A stretch of 64,000 nt of DNA, from positions 5,642,001 to 5,706,000 of the forward strand of contig NZ_CP043959.1 of NCBI RefSeq assembly GCF_008632955.1, written 5' to 3'. Below, one piece after another: positions 36,001 to 44,385 of the stretch (positions are counted from its first letter, which is position 1; each line of letters opens with the position of its first letter). The notes under the pieces are model-generated. The model saw nothing but the letters and a program-made list of their open reading frames with translations, searched no databases and was not told where the DNA came from. Position numbers and translations under genes: made by a program. This DNA is from Streptomyces tendae. GTDB taxonomy: Bacteria > Actinomycetota > Actinomycetes > Streptomycetales > Streptomycetaceae.

Positions 36001-36305
36001 GTCCAGCCGCGGACCTGGGTCTTCAGACTGCCCCAGTGGGTCAGCCGCCGGGCGGGGCCGCCGTCGACGGGGGCGATGTGCACCTCGGGCGCGCCGTCGC
36101 GGGTGGAGGTCCAGGCGACGGTGGTGCCGTCCGGGGAGATCCGTGGATGGTTCACCGGCACGTTGTCCGCGCTGACCCGCCAGGCGCGGCCGCCGTCGAG
36201 CGGGGCGAGCCACACGTCGTCCTCGGCGGTGAAGGCGACCAACTCGCCGTGCGGATGCGGGAACCGGAGGTATGCGGTGGATGCGACCGATGCAGGCTGT
36301 GTCAC
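33099..36305 (-). CDS. Tricorn-like serine protease
   Basis: 1068 aa from GTG 36305 (TQPASVASTAYLRFPHPHGE). The order is two beta-propeller regions (to about 650) with WDxP/DG-type repeats such as SPDGTTVAWTSTRDGAPEVH, a helical domain, a PDZ domain near 770-850 (GVAIRPGDAIVAVAGQPVDP), and the C-terminal alpha/beta catalytic domain. The nucleophile is in ANEFSGSDGDIVNAA and the supporting region is VVDVRENRGGHTSQLV. Tricorn proteases degrade oligopeptides released by the proteasome into 2-4-residue pieces. Streptomyces has several paralogues, so the exact one is not named. No signal peptide. Monocistronic or read through into the HIT/rnz genes. Confidence 0.93.
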   Translation of the reverse strand: MTQPASVASTAYLRFPHPHGELVAFTAEDDVWLAPLDGGRAWRVSADNVPVNHPRISPDGTTVAWTSTRDGAPEVHIAPVDGGPARRLTHWGSLKTQVRGWTADGRVLALSTYGQAGVRRTWARAVPLDGGPAETLPYGPVGDVAAGPHTVLLSATMGREAASWKRYRGGTAGKLWIDRDGDGEFVRLHEDLDGNIEYPLWVGEKIAFLSDHEGTGALYSSLADGSDLRRHTPLDGFYARHAATDGSRVVWSGAGELWILDDLDGAEPRRLDVRLGGQRVDLQPFPVNAARWFGSASPDHTARGSAVCVRGTVHWVTHRSGPARALAATPGVRARRPRTFRADGEEWVVWVTDAEGDDALEFAPATGPAPGATPRRLAAGQLGRVVELAMAPDGSRAAIASHDGRVLFVERETGEVREVDRSEDGDVSGLVFSPDSTWLAWSHPGPRPLSQIKLANTTDLSVTEATPLRFQDYAPAFTLDGKHLAFLSTRSFDPVYDEHVFDLAFVEGVRPYLIALAATTPSPFGPQRHGRPFETPDRDETPDSEGTPTTRIDLDGLADRIVPFPVEASRYSNLRAAKDGVLWLRHPVRGVLGASRATPDDPDPKTDLERYDLAQQRIEHLAVDADHFEVSGDGKRVLLWTDGRLKVVPSDRRASGDEDSDTNITVDLARVRQFVDPAAEWRQMFDENGRIMRDNFWRPDMSGVDWDGVLDRYRPVLGRLATHDDLVDLLWEVHGELGTSHAYITPRGGFGGGARQGLLGADVSRHEDGSWRVDRVLPAETSDPEARSPLAAPGVAIRPGDAIVAVAGQPVDPVTGPAPLLVGTAGKPVELTVSPAGGGEPRHAVVVPLADEEPLRYHAWVADRRAYVLEKSGGRLGYIHVPDMQAPGWAQIHRDLRVEVLREGLVVDVRENRGGHTSQLVVEKLARRIVGWDLPRGMRAESYPRDAPRGPVVAVANEFSGSDGDIVNAAIKALGIGPVVGTRTWGGVIGIDSRYRLVDGTLVTQPKYAFWLEGYGWDVENHGVDPDVEVVQRPQDYAAGRDVQLDEAVRLALEALEETPAKVAPELS

Positions 36306-36351
36306 CTGATCACCCTATGGGGGCCGCGCCCGGTCGGGCCAGGGGTTCGGA

Positions 36352-36885
36352 TCACTTGCCCTCGACGGGGCGACAGGAGGGGTACTGGTCGCACCACACC
36401 GTCGTCGTGACGGTCACGGTGACGGTGGGCTCGGGGCCGCGCTGCGTGGGATCGCCCACCCGGGGCGGGTTCTTGGAGTCGCAGTCGCCCAGTCCCTGGA
36501 CGTGGAACACCTGCCGGCCGTCCACCTTGGCGGTGAGGTCCCCGCGCACACAGGCGCCGTTGACGGCGTGGGTGACCCTGCCGGTGACGGTGATCTCCTT
36601 GCCGGCCTCGGTCTCGCCCTCGCAGTCGACCGAGGCGGCGGTCTCCTGCGACGCCGGTGAGGCGGAGCCGCCGCGGTCGCCGAAGGACGCGTTGCAGGTG
36701 AGCCAGCGCACCTTGTCCTTCTGCCGGTTGAGCTCCTTCGTCACCGTGCCGTCGGTGGTGAGCGCGACGGCGGCGGAGCTGACGCTGCCGCCCTCACAGG
36801 CCGTGACACCGACGACGGCGGCCACGGCGAACACGACGGCGGCGGCGCGCCGCCGCCCGCGCGGCCCTCCTCGGACCCACTTCAT
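36352..36885 (-). CDS. Putative secreted lipoprotein
   Basis: 177 aa from ATG 36885 (an ATG at 36894 is possible). A twin-Arg-rich n-region ([12 protein letters not shown]) precedes the hydrophobic core VVFAVAAVVGVTAC, with the lipobox V-T-A-C at the end, so a diacylglyceryl-modified protein is predicted. The mature part has a DUF4333-like domain (VTKELNRQKDKVRWLTCNAS, GKEITVTGRVTHAVNGACVR). It ends in a PTVTVTVTTTVWCDQYPSCR tail with two cysteines. The role is unknown; similar actinobacterial lipoproteins are extracytoplasmic. It lies between the tricorn-like gene and rsmE on the same strand, with a terminator-like repeat upstream. Confidence 0.72.
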   Translation of the reverse strand: MKWVRGGPRGRRRAAAVVFAVAAVVGVTACEGGSVSSAAVALTTDGTVTKELNRQKDKVRWLTCNASFGDRGGSASPASQETAASVDCEGETEAGKEITVTGRVTHAVNGACVRGDLTAKVDGRQVFHVQGLGDCDSKNPPRVGDPTQRGPEPTVTVTVTTTVWCDQYPSCRPVEGK

Positions 36886-36950
36886 CGCCCCCATGCACGG
36901 CAGCGTGCCACCGCCGCTCGCGCGGCGGTAGGGCGCATTGGGCCACGTGT

Positions 36951-37028
36951 GGCGCCCCCTCACCGGGGACTCCGGGGAGACAGCCCCTCCGGCGTTCGAG
37001 GGGCGGGGTCCGGGGGCGGCGCCCCGCG
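36951..37028. repeat. Terminator-like intergenic repeat of the Streptomyces 'GCCGGCGTT' type
   Basis: The segment contains CCCCTCCGGCGTTCGAGGGG and CGGGGTCCGGGGGCGGCGCC, a degenerate copy of the element at 42932-43060. It lies between rsmE (stop 37032) and the lipoprotein gene and is rich in GC inverted repeats. It probably acts as a transcription terminator for rsmE. Confidence 0.5.
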
Positions 37029-37031
37029 AGG

Positions 37032-37772
37032 TCAGGACCAGCGTCCGGTGCGTCCCAGCAGCAGCGCCGCCGCCGCCGTCCCCGCCGTGGAGGTACGGAG
37101 CACACTCCGGCCCAGCCGGTACGCCCGCGCCCCCACGCTCTCGAACAGCGCCAACTCCTCGGGCGACACCCCGCCTTCGGGCCCGACGACCAGCACGATG
37201 TCGCCGGAGGCGGGCAGCGGAACCGTGGCCAACGGCTCCGTCCCACTCTCGTGCAGCACCGCCGCGAACTGCGCTTCGGCGAGAAGTGAGGCAACCCCCT
37301 TGCTCGTCGCCGCGTCCGCGACCTCCGGGAACCGCACCCGGCGCGACTGCTTGCCGGCCTCCCGGGCCGTCGCCCGCCACTTGGCGAGCGCCTTCGCGCC
37401 CCGCTCGCCCTTCCACTGGGTGATGCAGCGCGAGGCCGACCACGGCACGATCGCGTCGACGCCGACCTCGGTCATGGTCTCCACGGCCAGCTCGCCCCGG
37501 TCGCCCTTGGGCAGCGCCTGCACGACGGTCAGCCGGGGTGTCTCCACGGGCTCCTCGGCGATCTCGCCGAGCCGCACGATCAGCCGGTCCTTGCCCTCGG
37601 TGCCCTCCACCTCACCCGCGGCCCAGCGGCCCGCCCCGTCGGTGAGGACGACCTCCTCACCGGCGCGCAGCCGCTTCACGGAGACGGCGTGCCGTCCCTC
37701 GGGGCCGTCGAGCACATGGCGGCCGGTGCCACCGGTGCCGAAGTGGTCGACGACGAAGACGGGCGCGGTCAT
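37032..37772 (-). CDS. rsmE: 16S rRNA m3U1498 methyltransferase RsmE
   Basis: 246 aa. The N-terminal PUA-like domain contains GRHVLDGPEGRHAVSVKRLR. The SPOUT catalytic domain has QALPKGDRGELAVETMTEVG, the substrate strip WSASRCITQWKGER, and the knot IVLVVGPEGGVSPEELALF with the terminal RLGRSVLRTSTAGTAA SAM-binding loop. It methylates U1498 in 16S rRNA. The ATG at 37772 overlaps the stop of the upstream nitronate-monooxygenase-like gene (ATGA), so the two are translated together. Confidence 0.95.
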   Translation of the reverse strand: MTAPVFVVDHFGTGGTGRHVLDGPEGRHAVSVKRLRAGEEVVLTDGAGRWAAGEVEGTEGKDRLIVRLGEIAEEPVETPRLTVVQALPKGDRGELAVETMTEVGVDAIVPWSASRCITQWKGERGAKALAKWRATAREAGKQSRRVRFPEVADAATSKGVASLLAEAQFAAVLHESGTEPLATVPLPASGDIVLVVGPEGGVSPEELALFESVGARAYRLGRSVLRTSTAGTAAAALLLGRTGRWS

Positions 37773-38884
37773 CGGGCGCCTCCCGCCGACAACGCTGTCC
37801 GGGCGGTGGCCAGTTCGGCGGCCAGCACCTCCACCAGCTGTCCGGCGGGCAGCTCACGGGCCATCCGGTGGCCCTGTCCCGCCCACAGCGCCAGGCCCTG
37901 CGCGTCGCCGGCCTTCGCGGCGGCCTTGCGCAGCGGCGCGGTCAGGTGGTGGACCTCCGGGTAGGCGGCGGGGGCGTACGGGCCGTGCTCGCGCAGGAAG
38001 CGGTTGACCAGGGCGCGCGCCGGGCGGCCGGTGAAGGCGCGGGTCAGCTCGGTGCGGACGTAGAGGGGGTTGGTCAGGGCCTGCTTGTGCAGGGCGTGCG
38101 CGCCGGACTCGTGGGCGGCGACGAAGGCGGTGCCGAGCTGGGCTGCGCAGGCCCCGGCGGCGCACACGGCGGCGATCTGTGAGCCGCGCATGATGCCGCC
38201 GGCGGCGACGACCGGGATGCCGACGGAGTCGCGGACCTGGGCGACCAGGGACAGCAGTCCGATGCCGCCGCCGTCCGCCTCCGGGGCGTCGCGGTGGGTG
38301 CCCTGGTGGCCGCCGGCCTCGACGCCCTGGGCGATCACCGCGTCGGCGCCGGCCCGTTCCACGGCGCGCGCCTCCTCGGGGGTGGTGGCGGTGACCAGCG
38401 TGACCGTGCCGACGCGGCGCAGCGCGTCGACGACCTCGCGGGCCGGCACGCCGAAGTGGAACGACACGGCCGGCACGGGGTTGTCGAGCAGCACGGCGAG
38501 CTTGGCGTCGTAGCCGTCGTCGCGGCCGCTGTCGGGGTCGCCCAGCGCGGTCTCGTACCAGGAGGCCTCACCGGCCAGCTGGTGGGAGTAGACGTCGACG
38601 GCGGCGTTGGAGGGCGCGGCGTCAGCCGCTCCGGTGGAGCCGGTGCTCGCGCCGGGCGTCTCCGGCTGGGGCAGGAAGAGGTTGACGCCGAAGGGGCGGG
38701 AGGTCAGTCCCCGCAACTGCTTGATCTCCTGGTACATCCCGTCCGCGGTCTTGTACCCGGCGGCGAGGAACCCGAGCCCGCCGGCCTCGGACACGGCGGC
38801 GGCGAGCTGCGGCACCGAGACACCGCCCGCCATGGGCGCCTGCACGATCGGGTGCCGGAAGAGATCGGTCAGTACGGAGGACAT
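37769..38884 (-). CDS. Nitronate monooxygenase-like FMN enzyme
   Basis: 371 aa TIM-barrel flavoprotein. RHPIVQAPMAGGVSVPQLAA and SEAGGLGFLAAGY form the N-terminal FMN contacts. DAVIAQGVEAGGHQGTHRD carries the proposed catalytic histidine of the family, and PVVAAGGIMRGSQIAAVCAA with AAQLGTAFVAAHES binds the FMN phosphate. Members oxidise propionate-3-nitronate or related alkyl nitronates; the close relative FabK is an enoyl reductase, so 'NMO-like' is safer. A small low-complexity insert (ASTGSTGAADAAP) follows NLFLPQPETPG. It overlaps rsmE at its end. The 112-base gap before dnaJ shows nothing clear. Confidence 0.85.
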   Translation of the reverse strand: MSSVLTDLFRHPIVQAPMAGGVSVPQLAAAVSEAGGLGFLAAGYKTADGMYQEIKQLRGLTSRPFGVNLFLPQPETPGASTGSTGAADAAPSNAAVDVYSHQLAGEASWYETALGDPDSGRDDGYDAKLAVLLDNPVPAVSFHFGVPAREVVDALRRVGTVTLVTATTPEEARAVERAGADAVIAQGVEAGGHQGTHRDAPEADGGGIGLLSLVAQVRDSVGIPVVAAGGIMRGSQIAAVCAAGACAAQLGTAFVAAHESGAHALHKQALTNPLYVRTELTRAFTGRPARALVNRFLREHGPYAPAAYPEVHHLTAPLRKAAAKAGDAQGLALWAGQGHRMARELPAGQLVEVLAAELATARTALSAGGAR

Positions 38885-38996
38885 GACCGCATGTTGTCAC
38901 GTCCCCCGACCGACTCCGCATGGACCCTTCCCGTTGGCATACGCCACTTTCCGGCGGGCCGCCGAACACACCGGCGACCCTCCGCGGGAAAGCCGG

Positions 38997-40133
38997 TCAG
39001 CGCCCGTTGAAGGCGTCCTTCAGCCGGGAGAACAGCCCCTGCTGCCCCGGTTGGAACTGGCCCTGGGGCCGTTCCTCGCCGCGCAGCTTGGCCAGCTCCC
39101 GCAGCAGGCGCTCCTGCTCCGGGTCCAGCTTGGTCGGGGTCTGCACCTCGACGTGGACGATGAGGTCACCGCGACCGCCGCCCCGCAGATGGGTGACGCC
39201 CCGGCCGTGCAGCGGGATCGACTGGCCGGACTGGGTGCCGGGCCGGATGTCGACCTCCTCCAGGCCGTCCAGCGTCTCCAGCGGCACCTTGGTGCCGAGC
39301 GACGCCGCGGTCATCGGCAGCGTGACCGTGCAGTGCAGGTCGTCGCCGCGCCGCTGGAACTGCGAGTGCGGCAGTTCGTGGATCTCGACGTACAGGTCAC
39401 CGGCGGGACCGCCGCCCGGGCCGACCTCGCCCTCGCCGGCCAGCTGGATCCGGGTGCCGTTGTCGACACCGGCCGGGATCTTGACCGTGAGCGTGCGGCG
39501 GGAGCGGATCCGGCCGTCGCCCGCGCACTCCGGGCAGGGCGTGGGCACGACGGTGCCGAAGCCCTGGCACTGCGGGCACGGGCGGGACGTCATGACCTGG
39601 CCCAGGAAGGACCGGGTCACCTGCGAGACCTCACCGCGGCCGCGGCACATGTCACACGTCTGCGCGCTGGTGCCGGGCGCGGCACCCTCACCGCTGCAGG
39701 TGGTGCAGACGACCGCCGTGTCGACCTGGATGTCCTTGGTCGTGCCGAACGCGGCCTCGTCCAGCTCCACCTCGATGCGGATCATGGCGTCCTGGCCCCG
39801 GCGGGTGCGCGAGCGCGGCCCGCGCTGCGACGCCGTGCCGAAGAACGCGTCCATGATGTCGGAGAAGTTGCCGAAGCCGCCGGCCCCGAAGCCGCCCGCG
39901 CCGCCGGCGCCGGACTGGGACAACGGGTCGCCGCCGAGGTCGTAGACCTGCTTCTTCTGCGGGTCCGACAGCACCTCGTAGGCGGCGTTGATCTCCTTGA
40001 ACCGCTCCTGGGTCTTCGGATCCGGATTGACGTCCGGATGCAGCTCGCGGGCGAGCCGCCGGAAGGCCTTCTTGATCTCTTCCTGCGACGCGTCGCGGCG
40101 TACGCCGAGTACGGCGTAGTAGTCCGTGGCCAC
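38997..40133 (-). CDS. dnaJ: Chaperone DnaJ (second actinobacterial DnaJ)
   Basis: 378 aa from GTG 40133, immediately after the hrcA stop (no gap). J domain residues 1-68 include the HPD motif in [12 protein letters not shown]-rich linker ([19 protein letters not shown]) follows. Four zinc-finger repeats, [24 protein letters not shown] and CPECAGDG, and the C-terminal peptide-binding domains complete a full type I DnaJ. It stimulates DnaK ATPase and holds unfolded protein. In Streptomyces this copy is separate from the dnaK operon and is co-transcribed with hrcA under CIRCE control. Confidence 0.96.
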   Translation of the reverse strand: MATDYYAVLGVRRDASQEEIKKAFRRLARELHPDVNPDPKTQERFKEINAAYEVLSDPQKKQVYDLGGDPLSQSGAGGAGGFGAGGFGNFSDIMDAFFGTASQRGPRSRTRRGQDAMIRIEVELDEAAFGTTKDIQVDTAVVCTTCSGEGAAPGTSAQTCDMCRGRGEVSQVTRSFLGQVMTSRPCPQCQGFGTVVPTPCPECAGDGRIRSRRTLTVKIPAGVDNGTRIQLAGEGEVGPGGGPAGDLYVEIHELPHSQFQRRGDDLHCTVTLPMTAASLGTKVPLETLDGLEEVDIRPGTQSGQSIPLHGRGVTHLRGGGRGDLIVHVEVQTPTKLDPEQERLLRELAKLRGEERPQGQFQPGQQGLFSRLKDAFNGR

Positions 40134-41150
40134 CTATGACTCCGCCAGGATCTGTCCGACGTACCGTGCCACTGCGCGTACCGCTCCCATCGTTCCGGGG
40201 TAGTCCATGCGGGTCGGTCCGACCACGCCGAGCTTGGCGACAGCCTCGCCGCCCGAACCGTAGCCGACCGACACGACGGACGTGGAGTTGAGTCCTTCGT
40301 GGGCGTTCTCGTGACCGATCCGTACGGTCACACCCGGATCCTGCGCCTCGCCGAGCAGCTTGAGGAGCACGACCTGCTCCTCCAGCGCCTCAAGGACGGG
40401 CCGGATCGTGAGGGGGAAGTCGTGTCCGAAGCGGGTGAGGTTGGCGGTACCGCCGATCATCAGCCGCTCCTCGTTCTCCTCGACGAGCGTCTCCAGGAGA
40501 GTGGAGAGCACCGTGGAGACCGTACCGCGGTCGTCGGCCTCGAATGCCTCCGGGAGGTCCTCCACCAGACTCGGCACATCGGTGAACCGGCGGCCCGCGA
40601 CCCGGCTGTTGAGCCGTGCCCGCAGGTCGGCCAGGGACGCCTCGCCGAACGGCGCCGGGCAGTCGACCATGCGCTGCTCGACCCGGCCGGTGTCGGTGAT
40701 GAGCACCAGCATCAGCCGCGCCGGGGCGAGGGACAGCAGCTCCACGTGCCGCACCGTCGAGCGGGTCAGCGAGGGGTACTGCACCACGGCGACCTGGCGG
40801 GTGAGCTGCGCCAGCAGCCGCACCGTCCGGGCCACGACGTCGTCGAGGTCGACGGCGCCCTCGAGGAAGTTCTGGATGGCCCGCCGCTCGGGTGGGCTCA
40901 TCGGCTTGACGCCGGCCAGCTTGTCGACGAACAGCCGGTAGCCCTTGTCGGTGGGGATGCGCCCGGCACTGGTGTGCGGCTGGGCGATGAAGCCCTCGTC
41001 CTCCAGGGCCGCCATGTCGTTGCGCACGGTGGCCGGGGAGACGCCGAGGTTGTGCCGTTCGGTGAGCGCCTTGGAGCCGACGGGCTCCTCGGTGCCCACG
41101 TAGTCCTGGACGATCGCGCGCAACACCTGGAGCCTGCGTTCACTGAGCAT
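40134..41150 (-). CDS. hrcA: Heat-inducible transcription repressor HrcA
   Basis: 338 aa. The winged-helix N-terminus ([40 protein letters not shown]) is followed by the GAF-like dimerisation domain with an inserted segment ([14 protein letters not shown] region) and a C-terminal [20 protein letters not shown]. HrcA binds CIRCE to repress chaperone genes, with GroEL as co-regulator. The ATG at 41150 has GGAGG eight bases upstream. A CIRCE sits in its own leader, so it is autoregulated together with the abutting dnaJ. Confidence 0.97.
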   Translation of the reverse strand: MLSERRLQVLRAIVQDYVGTEEPVGSKALTERHNLGVSPATVRNDMAALEDEGFIAQPHTSAGRIPTDKGYRLFVDKLAGVKPMSPPERRAIQNFLEGAVDLDDVVARTVRLLAQLTRQVAVVQYPSLTRSTVRHVELLSLAPARLMLVLITDTGRVEQRMVDCPAPFGEASLADLRARLNSRVAGRRFTDVPSLVEDLPEAFEADDRGTVSTVLSTLLETLVEENEERLMIGGTANLTRFGHDFPLTIRPVLEALEEQVVLLKLLGEAQDPGVTVRIGHENAHEGLNSTSVVSVGYGSGGEAVAKLGVVGPTRMDYPGTMGAVRAVARYVGQILAES

Positions 41151-41186
41151 CGCGCACACCTCCAGCTGGCTTCCGCCGGTAACGGC

Positions 41187-41215
41187 TCTGGCACTCTTCG
41201 CACGCGAGTGCCAGA
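41187..41215 (-). promoter_or_regulatory. CIRCE operator
   Basis: CTGGCACTC-N9-GAGTGCCAG, a perfect inverted repeat with the canonical nine-base spacer, 37 bases before the hrcA ATG; the flanking T/A extends it by one pair. It differs from the consensus TTAGCACTC/GAGTGCTAA only in the outer bases, as usual in high-GC genomes. It should be bound by the HrcA encoded just downstream. Confidence 0.92.
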
Positions 41216-41227
41216 CTTCCCCGGCCC

Positions 41228-41258
41228 AGTGTACGGCCGGGAGGTACGCCCCCGGCAA
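41228..41258 (-). promoter_or_regulatory. Candidate hrcA-dnaJ promoter
   Basis: Minus-strand TTGCCG (41253-41258) and TACACT (41228-41233) are 19 bases apart. The predicted start of transcription falls just before the CIRCE, so HrcA would block initiation or early elongation. Spacing is slightly long. Confidence 0.4.
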
Positions 41259-41312
41259 GGCCGGTCCGTGCCCGCGTGCCCGGCGTCGTCGTCCCCCGCT
41301 AGCGTCCCGGTC

Positions 41313-42041
41313 ATGACCGTGACTTGGGAAGAGTCGGGATGGGAACAACTGGCGCCGGGGGTCGGGCGGTGCCGGCTGCCGGTGTGGGACTGCACGGCGG
41401 GGCTCGTGGTGGGCGCCGACGGCGTCCTGGCCGTCGACGCGGGCTCCGCTCCGGCCGAAGGCGCGCGGTTGCGGACCGCGGCGCGGGAGCTGACCGGTCG
41501 CCGTGTGACGCATCTCGCGCTCACCCATCCCCACTTCGACCATGTCCTCGGGGCGCCGGCGTTCGCGGACGCCGAGGTGTACGGCGCGGTCGGACTGGAC
41601 GCGGCGCTCGCCGGGCGGGGGCGCGAGGAGCTGCGCGCGGACGCGGTGCGCTGGGGACTGGACCCGCGGGTGGCGGACGAGGCGGTGGACGCGCTGACGC
41701 CGCCCCGGCACGCGGTGTCCGGGGAGCGGACGCTCGACCTGGGCGGCGGCCGGCAGGTGCTGCTGGCGAACGTGGGCCCCGGCCACACCGCCCACGACCT
41801 CGCCGTCCTGGTGCCCGGCGACCCGGGGGTCGTCTTCTGCGGCGACCTGGTCGAGGAGTCGGGCGAACCGCAGGCCGGACCCGACGCCGTACCGTCCCGC
41901 TGGCCGGCCGCGCTGGACCGGCTGCTCCGGCTGGGCGGCGAGGACGCGGTGTACGTGCCCGGTCACGGAGCGGTGGTCGGCGCGGCGTTCGTCCGGGCCC
42001 AACGGGACGCGCTGGCGGCCCGGTTCGGCGTGTCGGACTGA
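41313..42041 (+). CDS. Metallo-beta-lactamase-fold hydrolase
   Basis: 242 aa from ATG 41313. The hallmark [13 protein letters not shown] (a variant HxHxDH with HPHFDH), [14 protein letters not shown], the bridging aspartate in [10 protein letters not shown] and the last histidine in [10 protein letters not shown] define the zinc-binding core. The length is typical of small glyoxalase-II/lactonase-like members. The substrate is unknown. It is divergent from hrcA and followed 34 bases later by the DUF3097 gene on the same strand, so co-transcription is likely. A single-domain protein without signal peptide; cytosolic. Confidence 0.9.
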   Translation: MTVTWEESGWEQLAPGVGRCRLPVWDCTAGLVVGADGVLAVDAGSAPAEGARLRTAARELTGRRVTHLALTHPHFDHVLGAPAFADAEVYGAVGLDAALAGRGREELRADAVRWGLDPRVADEAVDALTPPRHAVSGERTLDLGGGRQVLLANVGPGHTAHDLAVLVPGDPGVVFCGDLVEESGEPQAGPDAVPSRWPAALDRLLRLGGEDAVYVPGHGAVVGAAFVRAQRDALAARFGVSD

Positions 42042-42075
42042 TCGCCCCCGGCACGATCCTCGTATCGTCGGCGGA

Positions 42076-42882
42076 ATGCGCCAGTACTCCGCCGATCTGA
42101 CCCCTCCGTGGAAGAAGTCGCAGCCCGCCCCCGAGGTCGCCGCCGAGCCGGGCCTCGTGGTGGAGGAGCCCGGCACCGGCTTCTGCGGCGCCGTGATCCG
42201 CTGCGAGGCCGGCACGGTCACCCTGGAGGACCGCTTCGGCAAGCACCGGGTGTTCCCGCTGCAGCCGCGCGGGTTCCTGCTGGAGGGGCGCGTCGTCACG
42301 CTGGTCCGGCCCGCGTCCGGTCCGGCGCGGCCCACCCGCACGGCGTCCGGCTCGGTGGCCGTCCCCGGCGCACGGGCGCGCGTCGCCCGCGCGGGGCGCA
42401 TCTACGTCGAGGGCCGGCACGACGCCGAGCTGGTCGAGAAGGTGTGGGGCGACGACCTGCGCATCGAGGGCGTGGTGGTGGAGTACCTGGAGGGCGTGGA
42501 CGACCTGCCGTCGATCGTCGAGTCCTTCGGCCCGGGGCCGGACGCGCGGCTGGGGGTGCTGGTGGACCACCTGGTGCCGGGCTCCAAGGAGTGGCGGATC
42601 GCCCAGGCGGTGACGAGCGAGCACGCGCTGGTGGTGGGGCATCCGTACATCGACATCTGGGAGGCGGTGAAGCCGGCGTCGGTGGGGATCGAGGCGTGGC
42701 CTCGGGTGCCGCGGGGGGTGGACTGGAAGACGGGGGTGTGTGAGGCGCTGGGTTGGCGGGTGGCCCACACGGGTGAGGCGTGGAAACGGATCCTGGACTC
42801 CGTCCACTCGTACAAGGACCTCGAGCCCCAGCTCTTGGGCCGGGTCGAGGAACTGATCGACTTCGTCACGGCACCGTCGTGA
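42076..42882 (+). CDS. DUF3097-family protein (Toprim-like segment)
   Basis: 268 aa. An SH3-like N-terminal region ([20 protein letters not shown]) is followed by [20 protein letters not shown] and [20 protein letters not shown]. This reads like the start of a Toprim-type nuclease/primase fold, with the acidic residues at [10 protein letters not shown]. Later [20 protein letters not shown] and the C-terminal helix complete a family I know only as DUF3097 in actinobacteria. Biochemical activity is not established. It ends 50 bases before a strong bidirectional terminator and converges with hemW. Confidence 0.85.
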   Translation: MRQYSADLTPPWKKSQPAPEVAAEPGLVVEEPGTGFCGAVIRCEAGTVTLEDRFGKHRVFPLQPRGFLLEGRVVTLVRPASGPARPTRTASGSVAVPGARARVARAGRIYVEGRHDAELVEKVWGDDLRIEGVVVEYLEGVDDLPSIVESFGPGPDARLGVLVDHLVPGSKEWRIAQAVTSEHALVVGHPYIDIWEAVKPASVGIEAWPRVPRGVDWKTGVCEALGWRVAHTGEAWKRILDSVHSYKDLEPQLLGRVEELIDFVTAPS

Positions 42883-42931
42883 CACCCGGGTTCTTCGCCC
42901 CCGCCGCCCCTTCCCGTCCCGTCCCTGGGGG

Positions 42932-43060
42932 CTACGCCCCCAGACCCCCTTGTCGGCCCTGGCGGGCCCTCGTCCTCAAACGCCGGACGGGCTGAAATCA
43001 GCCCTCCGGCGTTTGAGGAGCGGGGTCCGGGGCGGAGCCCGGGGTCGGGTACGGGAAGGG
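42932..43060. terminator. Large bidirectional terminator repeat between the DUF3097 gene and hemW
   Basis: The arms TCAAACGCCGGACGGGCTGA and TCAGCCCTCCGGCGTTTGA (within 42972-43018) form a near-perfect stem, extended by TCC/GGA. They are flanked by GGGGGCTACGCCCCC and by a CGGGGTCCGGGGCGGAGCCC hairpin. The motif set is a familiar Streptomyces intergenic repeat lying where two genes converge. Confidence 0.8.
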
Positions 43061-43083
43061 GCGGCGGGGGCGAAACCCTCTGG

Positions 43084-44320
43084 TCAGTCGACCAGGTCGC
43101 GGACCACCGCGTCCGCCAGCAGCCGCCCCCGCAGGGTGAGGGCCGCGCGGCCCTCCGCGAAGGGCTCGGGACGGAGCAGACCGTCCGACAGCGCGCGCCG
43201 CGCAGCGGCGAGCCCCTCCTCCCGGAGAAGATCCAGCGGCACCCCGTCCAGCAGCCGAAGCTCCAGCAGGATCCGCTCGACCCGCTGATCCTCGGAGGAC
43301 AGCACCTCCCGCCCCCCCCGGCGACCCACCGCGGCCAGCGCCCCCGCATACGCCCCGGATGCTTCACGTTCCACCACCGCACCCGCCCACGTGCGAGTGC
43401 GCCCCGGGCCCGGCCCCCCACCAGTCGGCCCCCCGCCAGTACAGCTCGTTGTGCAGGCAACGCCCCGCCTCCGAGGTCGCCCAGTTCGACACCTCGTACC
43501 AGGAGAACCCCGCCTCCGACAGCCGCTCCTCGGCGATCAGATACCGGTCCGCGTGGACGTCGTCGTCCGTCATGGGCACCTCGCCCCGCCGGATCCGGCG
43601 GGCCAGCTGCGTACCCTCCTCGACGATCAGCGCGTACGCGGACACGTGGTCCGGTCCTGCGCCGATCGCCGCGTCCAGCGACGCCCGCCAGTCGTCGTCG
43701 GACTCCCCCGGCGTGCCGTAGATCAGGTCGAGGTTGACGTGTTCGAACCCGGCCGCGCGCGCCTCGGCGACGCACGCCTCGGGCCGGCCGGGGGTGTGCG
43801 TGCGGTCGAGGACCTTCAGCACGTGCTGCCGGGCGCTCTGCATGCCGAAGGAGACGCGGTTGAACCCGCCGGCCCGCAGCTCCGCCAGGTAGGCGGGGTC
43901 GACCGACTCGGGGTTCGCCTCCGTCGTGATCTCGGCGTCCGGCGCCAGCCCGAACTCCTCACGGATCGCGCCCAGCATCCGTACCAGGTCGCCGGCGGCG
44001 AGCAGCGTGGGCGTGCCCCCGCCGACGAACACCGTGCGCACCGGCCGCGGGTCGTCGCCGAGCACCTTGCGGGCCAGGCGGACCTCGTCGACGAGGGTCC
44101 CGGCGTAGTTGTCGCGGGAGGCCAGCACGCCGCCGCTGCCGCGCAGCTCGGTCGCGGTGTAGGTGTTGAAGTCGCAGTAGCCGCAGCGGGTCGCGCAGTA
44201 GGGGACGTGCAGGTAGAACCCGAGGGGACGGTCGGCCGCGCCCGCGAGCGCGGACGCGGGCAGCGCGCCGTCGGCGGGGACGGGCTCGCCGTCGGGGAGT
44301 GCGGAAGGCATGTGCTCCAT
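43084..44320 (-). pseudogene. hemW: Radical-SAM heme chaperone HemW (coproporphyrinogen oxidase-like), frameshifted
   Basis: The gene is complete in content but split over three frames. The first part (ATG 44320, or 44311, to about 43386) has the radical-SAM cluster YCATRCGYCDFN, VFVGGGTPTLL and FGMQSARQHVLKVLDRTHTP, ending WGAGPGAHSHVGG. The expected VRWWNVKHPG is in a second frame, and AYAGALAAVG through LLADAVVRDLVD in a third. Each switch lies at a G-run that is one G short: GGGCGGG-TGCGG near 43388, CCGGGG-CGTATG near 43357. Summed length is the usual roughly 410 aa. HemW transfers heme to respiratory enzymes. Either a recently broken gene or two homopolymer sequencing errors. Confidence 0.85.
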
Positions 44321-44385
44321 TGTCCCGCACCCCGCCCGCTCCCCTTCCGCGCCGCCTGCGCCGGGGCCCGTGCGCCCCGGCGCGC

